6,374 nt of DNA. It comes from Candidatus Sulfopaludibacter sp. SbA3. GTDB lineage: Bacteria > Acidobacteriota > Terriglobia > Bryobacterales > Bryobacteraceae. Shown here piece after piece: positions 5,227 to 6,374 of this stretch. Every line of letters begins with the position of its first letter. The stretch's first letter is position 1. The position numbers and the translations under genes are program-made. A model generated the notes under the pieces. The model was not told where the DNA came from, searched no databases, and saw only the letters and a program-made list of their open reading frames with translations. The DNA is taken from contig CAMAUG010000228.1 of the NCBI GenBank assembly GCA_945861255.1, positions 1 to 6,374 of the forward strand. The letters are read 5' to 3'.

Positions 5227-5264
5227 GCGCGATTTGGTCCGAGAAGGGCACCTCACCCCACTGG

Positions 5265-5753
5265 CTATTTTCCGGCTTTCAACAAAGCTTCGAGCGCGGC
5301 CACGCCGGCCTGCGCCACTTGCGAATCCTGCTGTGACGATCCGCCGCTGACGCCGATCCCGCCGATCACCTTACCGTCCGCCATCAGCGGAAAACCACCT
5401 TCGATAGGAGTCATCCCGGGAAGTCCCAGCATCGCGTTCCGTCCGCCGGCGATCACGTCTTCAAACGCCTTGGTGGGCCGCTTAAACTTAAGAGAGGTTT
5501 GCGCCTTCGCGATGGAAACCTCCAGGCTGCCGATCTGAGTCTCGTCCAGACGCTCCAGCGCGATGAGCGTTCCGCCGTCGTCAACCACGGCGATGAACAT
5601 GGTCCAATTATTCTTGATCGCTTCTTTTTCGGCTGCCGCCACAATCACTTTGGCAATCGCGAGGTTCAACGATTTCTTGGTGGTAAGCTGCTGCGCCCCA
5701 AGCGTGCAGGCGGCAATCAGCAGGGAAGAGACAAGGAGATTGATTTTTTTCAT
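5265..5753 (-). CDS. Exported GlcG/HbpS-family (DUF336) protein
   Basis: The 162-residue product is a GlcG/HbpS-type protein, an alpha/beta fold whose characterised members bind haem or stand beside small-molecule oxidation genes. Residues 1-20 (MKKINLLVSSLLIAACTLGA, then QQ) are a signal peptide. IAAC at 13-16 also fits a lipobox, so the mature protein could be a lipoprotein anchored at C16. The domain follows: LTTKKSLNLAIAKVIVAAAEKEA (23-45) is the first helix, MFIAVVDDGGTLIALERLD (52-70) the central 'vaVvD.gG.l.al.R.D' strand-turn, SLEVSIAKAQTSLKFKRPT (76-94) the second helix and Thr-Ser-rich turn, and GGFPLMADGKVIGGIGVSGGSSQQDSQVAQAG (119-150) the conserved 'GG.P...dG.viGaiGvSGg…qD..vA.aG' block. 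The domain is full length. The start has no Shine-Dalgarno; a weak extended -10 (TGATAGCCT, 5772-5764) lies 10 bases upstream. The ligand cannot be read from the sequence. Confidence 0.92.
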   Translation of the reverse strand: MKKINLLVSSLLIAACTLGAQQLTTKKSLNLAIAKVIVAAAEKEAIKNNWTMFIAVVDDGGTLIALERLDETQIGSLEVSIAKAQTSLKFKRPTKAFEDVIAGGRNAMLGLPGMTPIEGGFPLMADGKVIGGIGVSGGSSQQDSQVAQAGVAALEALLKAGK

Positions 5754-5861
5754 ATCAGTCGGCAGGCTATCACAAATTCCCCGGGTTTAGCCAGCGGTGA
5801 GCCGTCGGGACCGCCGGGACCACTGGGAACAGTTCAGCGGCCAAGCTGCCACGCCCAACAC

Positions 5862-5999
5862 GTGAGCGGCGGCGATCTGTTCTATTGGCCTCCCGGCCAC
5901 ACGGTGGCGGTAACGCAGGACGCCGAGGTCATCCTCTTCAGCCCTCAGCGGGAACATTGTGCCGTGGTCGAGCATCTTCGCAGACAGTTGGCGGGCTGA
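5862..5999 (+). pseudogene. C-terminal remnant of a small cupin-domain protein
   Basis: The 45 codons before TGA 5997-5999 read SGGDLFYWPPGHTVAVTQ, then DAEVILFSPQREHCAVVEHL and RRQLAG. The GDLFYWPPGHT…DAE…FSP pattern is the last two beta strands and the C-terminal helix of small single-domain cupins of about 110-120 residues; the H of PPGH is usually a metal ligand. No N-terminal cupin half (the usual GxxxxHxH-type region) is found in any frame between 5754 and 5861. The frame is open upstream only through sequence antisense to the GlcG gene. GTG 5862 has no good Shine-Dalgarno, so I read this as a truncated gene whose first 70 or so residues were deleted. The alternative is a very short expressed peptide. 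Codon use is normal, suggesting fairly recent loss. Confidence 0.6.
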
Positions 6000-6018
6000 T
6001 CGGCCTTGCCCCCATCTG

Positions 6019-6043
6019 TTGACAAACCTCCGCGTGTCATACT
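6019..6043 (+). promoter_or_regulatory. Candidate pdxS promoter region
   Basis: A perfect -35 hexamer TTGACA lies at 6019-6024, and TG-T-CATACT (extended -10, 4/6 in the hexamer) at 6035-6043. Their spacing of 13 bp is too short for them to work together, and TACTGA at 6040-6045 gives 15 bp. One of the two elements is probably used with a weaker partner. A start near 6050 would leave a leader of about 45 nt. The gene-free stretch 5754-6095 contains only this and the cupin remnant. Confidence 0.35.
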
Positions 6044-6095
6044 GAAAGCACGGGCCCGGCGTCCGGATTGGCCGCACGCTCGGGGCGTAATCACA

Positions 6096-6374
6096 ATGTA
6101 CCTGTCTGAAGAATTCCGTTTGAAAATTGGCTTGGCTGAGATGCTGAAGGGCGGCGTCATCATGGACGTCACCAACGTCGAGCAGGCCAAGATCGCCGAA
6201 AATGCCGGCGCCACTGCCGTGATGGCGTTGGAGCGCGTGCCCGCCGATATCCGCAAGGAAGGCGGCGTGGCGCGCATGGCCTCCATCCGGATCATCCGGG
6301 AAATCATGGACGCCGTTTCCATTCCGGTGATGGCAAAGGCGCGCATCGGCCACTTCACCGAAGCCCGCGTGCTC
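6096..6374 (+). CDS. pdxS: PLP synthase lyase subunit PdxS (partial, N-terminal 93 residues)
   Basis: PdxS (SNZ/Pdx1 family) builds pyridoxal 5'-phosphate from ribose 5-phosphate, glyceraldehyde 3-phosphate and ammonia supplied by the glutaminase PdxT, as a cytoplasmic dodecameric TIM barrel. The visible part covers roughly the first third of a protein usually about 290-300 residues long and is cut by the window end. Signature blocks are GGVIMDVTNVEQAKIAENAG (19-38), AVMALERVPADIRKEGGVARM (41-61) and VSIPVMAKARIGHFTEARVL (74-93). D24 and K81, the latter forming the first Schiff base with the pentose substrate, sit at the positions numbered the same in Bacillus PdxS; the second lysine (near 149) lies outside. 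ATG 6096 is the only sensible start, with only a weak G-rich site (GGGG, 6082-6085) upstream. It is the one evidently cytoplasmic core gene here; pdxT would be expected downstream. Confidence 0.97.
   Translation, partial: MYLSEEFRLKIGLAEMLKGGVIMDVTNVEQAKIAENAGATAVMALERVPADIRKEGGVARMASIRIIREIMDAVSIPVMAKARIGHFTEARVL

Noticed and set aside
5227..5264. Possible bidirectional terminator between the convergent DUF1080 and GlcG-like genes
   Set aside because: No convincing stem or T-tract could be found in these 38 bases.
6273..6300. PdxS reads ARMASIR where many relatives have ARMADP
   Set aside because: The MASI form is, from memory, also present in normal PdxS proteins such as that of Thermotoga, so it is ordinary variation; D24 and K81 are intact.

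Overview
The window is GC-rich, densely coding bacterial DNA, most probably from an acidobacterium of the Solibacter/Bryobacter type. This is inferred from the protein families: an uncharacterised secreted family with a PDLxGVWTN…TPxERP core, a twin-arginine-leader sugar isomerase-like protein, a DUF1080 (3-keto-disaccharide hydrolase) protein and secreted NIPSNAP and GlcG/HbpS proteins. No database search was possible.

Layout. Positions 1-662 (minus) hold the first 220 residues of a secreted protein with a fibronectin-III-like region and the start of a probable beta-helix. Positions 816-1256 (minus) encode an exported NIPSNAP protein. It is transcribed divergently from 1357-2367 (plus), which encodes the secreted GVWTN-family protein. 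Converging on that gene is a minus-strand pair, probably one operon: a Tat-type TIM-barrel sugar isomerase/epimerase-like protein (3370-4218), then a Tat-type beta-propeller protein (2429-3307). Across a 183-bp divergent region, 4402-5226 (plus) encodes an exported DUF1080 protein. It converges on 5265-5753 (minus), an exported GlcG/HbpS-type protein. Positions 5754-6095 have no intact gene but hold the last 45 codons of a broken cupin gene (5862-5999). Positions 6096-6374 (plus) are the first 93 codons of pdxS, the lyase subunit of PLP synthase.

How it fits together. Seven of the eight real genes carry an export signal; only pdxS is clearly cytoplasmic. The likely theme is handling of polysaccharide or glycoside breakdown products outside the cytoplasm. 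The most suggestive unit is the divergent TIM-barrel/DUF1080 pair, which resembles the enzyme classes used to process 3-keto-glycosides. That link is inference from family and context.

Regulation. Several genes have TATAAT or TAGAAT boxes. Two of these lie so close to the ATG, with no Shine-Dalgarno, that leaderless mRNAs are likely. The divergent region 4219-4401 holds a 9-bp perfect inverted repeat placing two TAGAAT boxes face to face, so the two transcripts may overlap at their 5' ends. A 13-bp direct repeat lies just upstream of the first gene's promoter. I saw no RNA gene, CRISPR array, insertion sequence or phage gene. Apart from the promoter architecture and the keto-sugar pair, the window looks like an ordinary acidobacterial secretome region.
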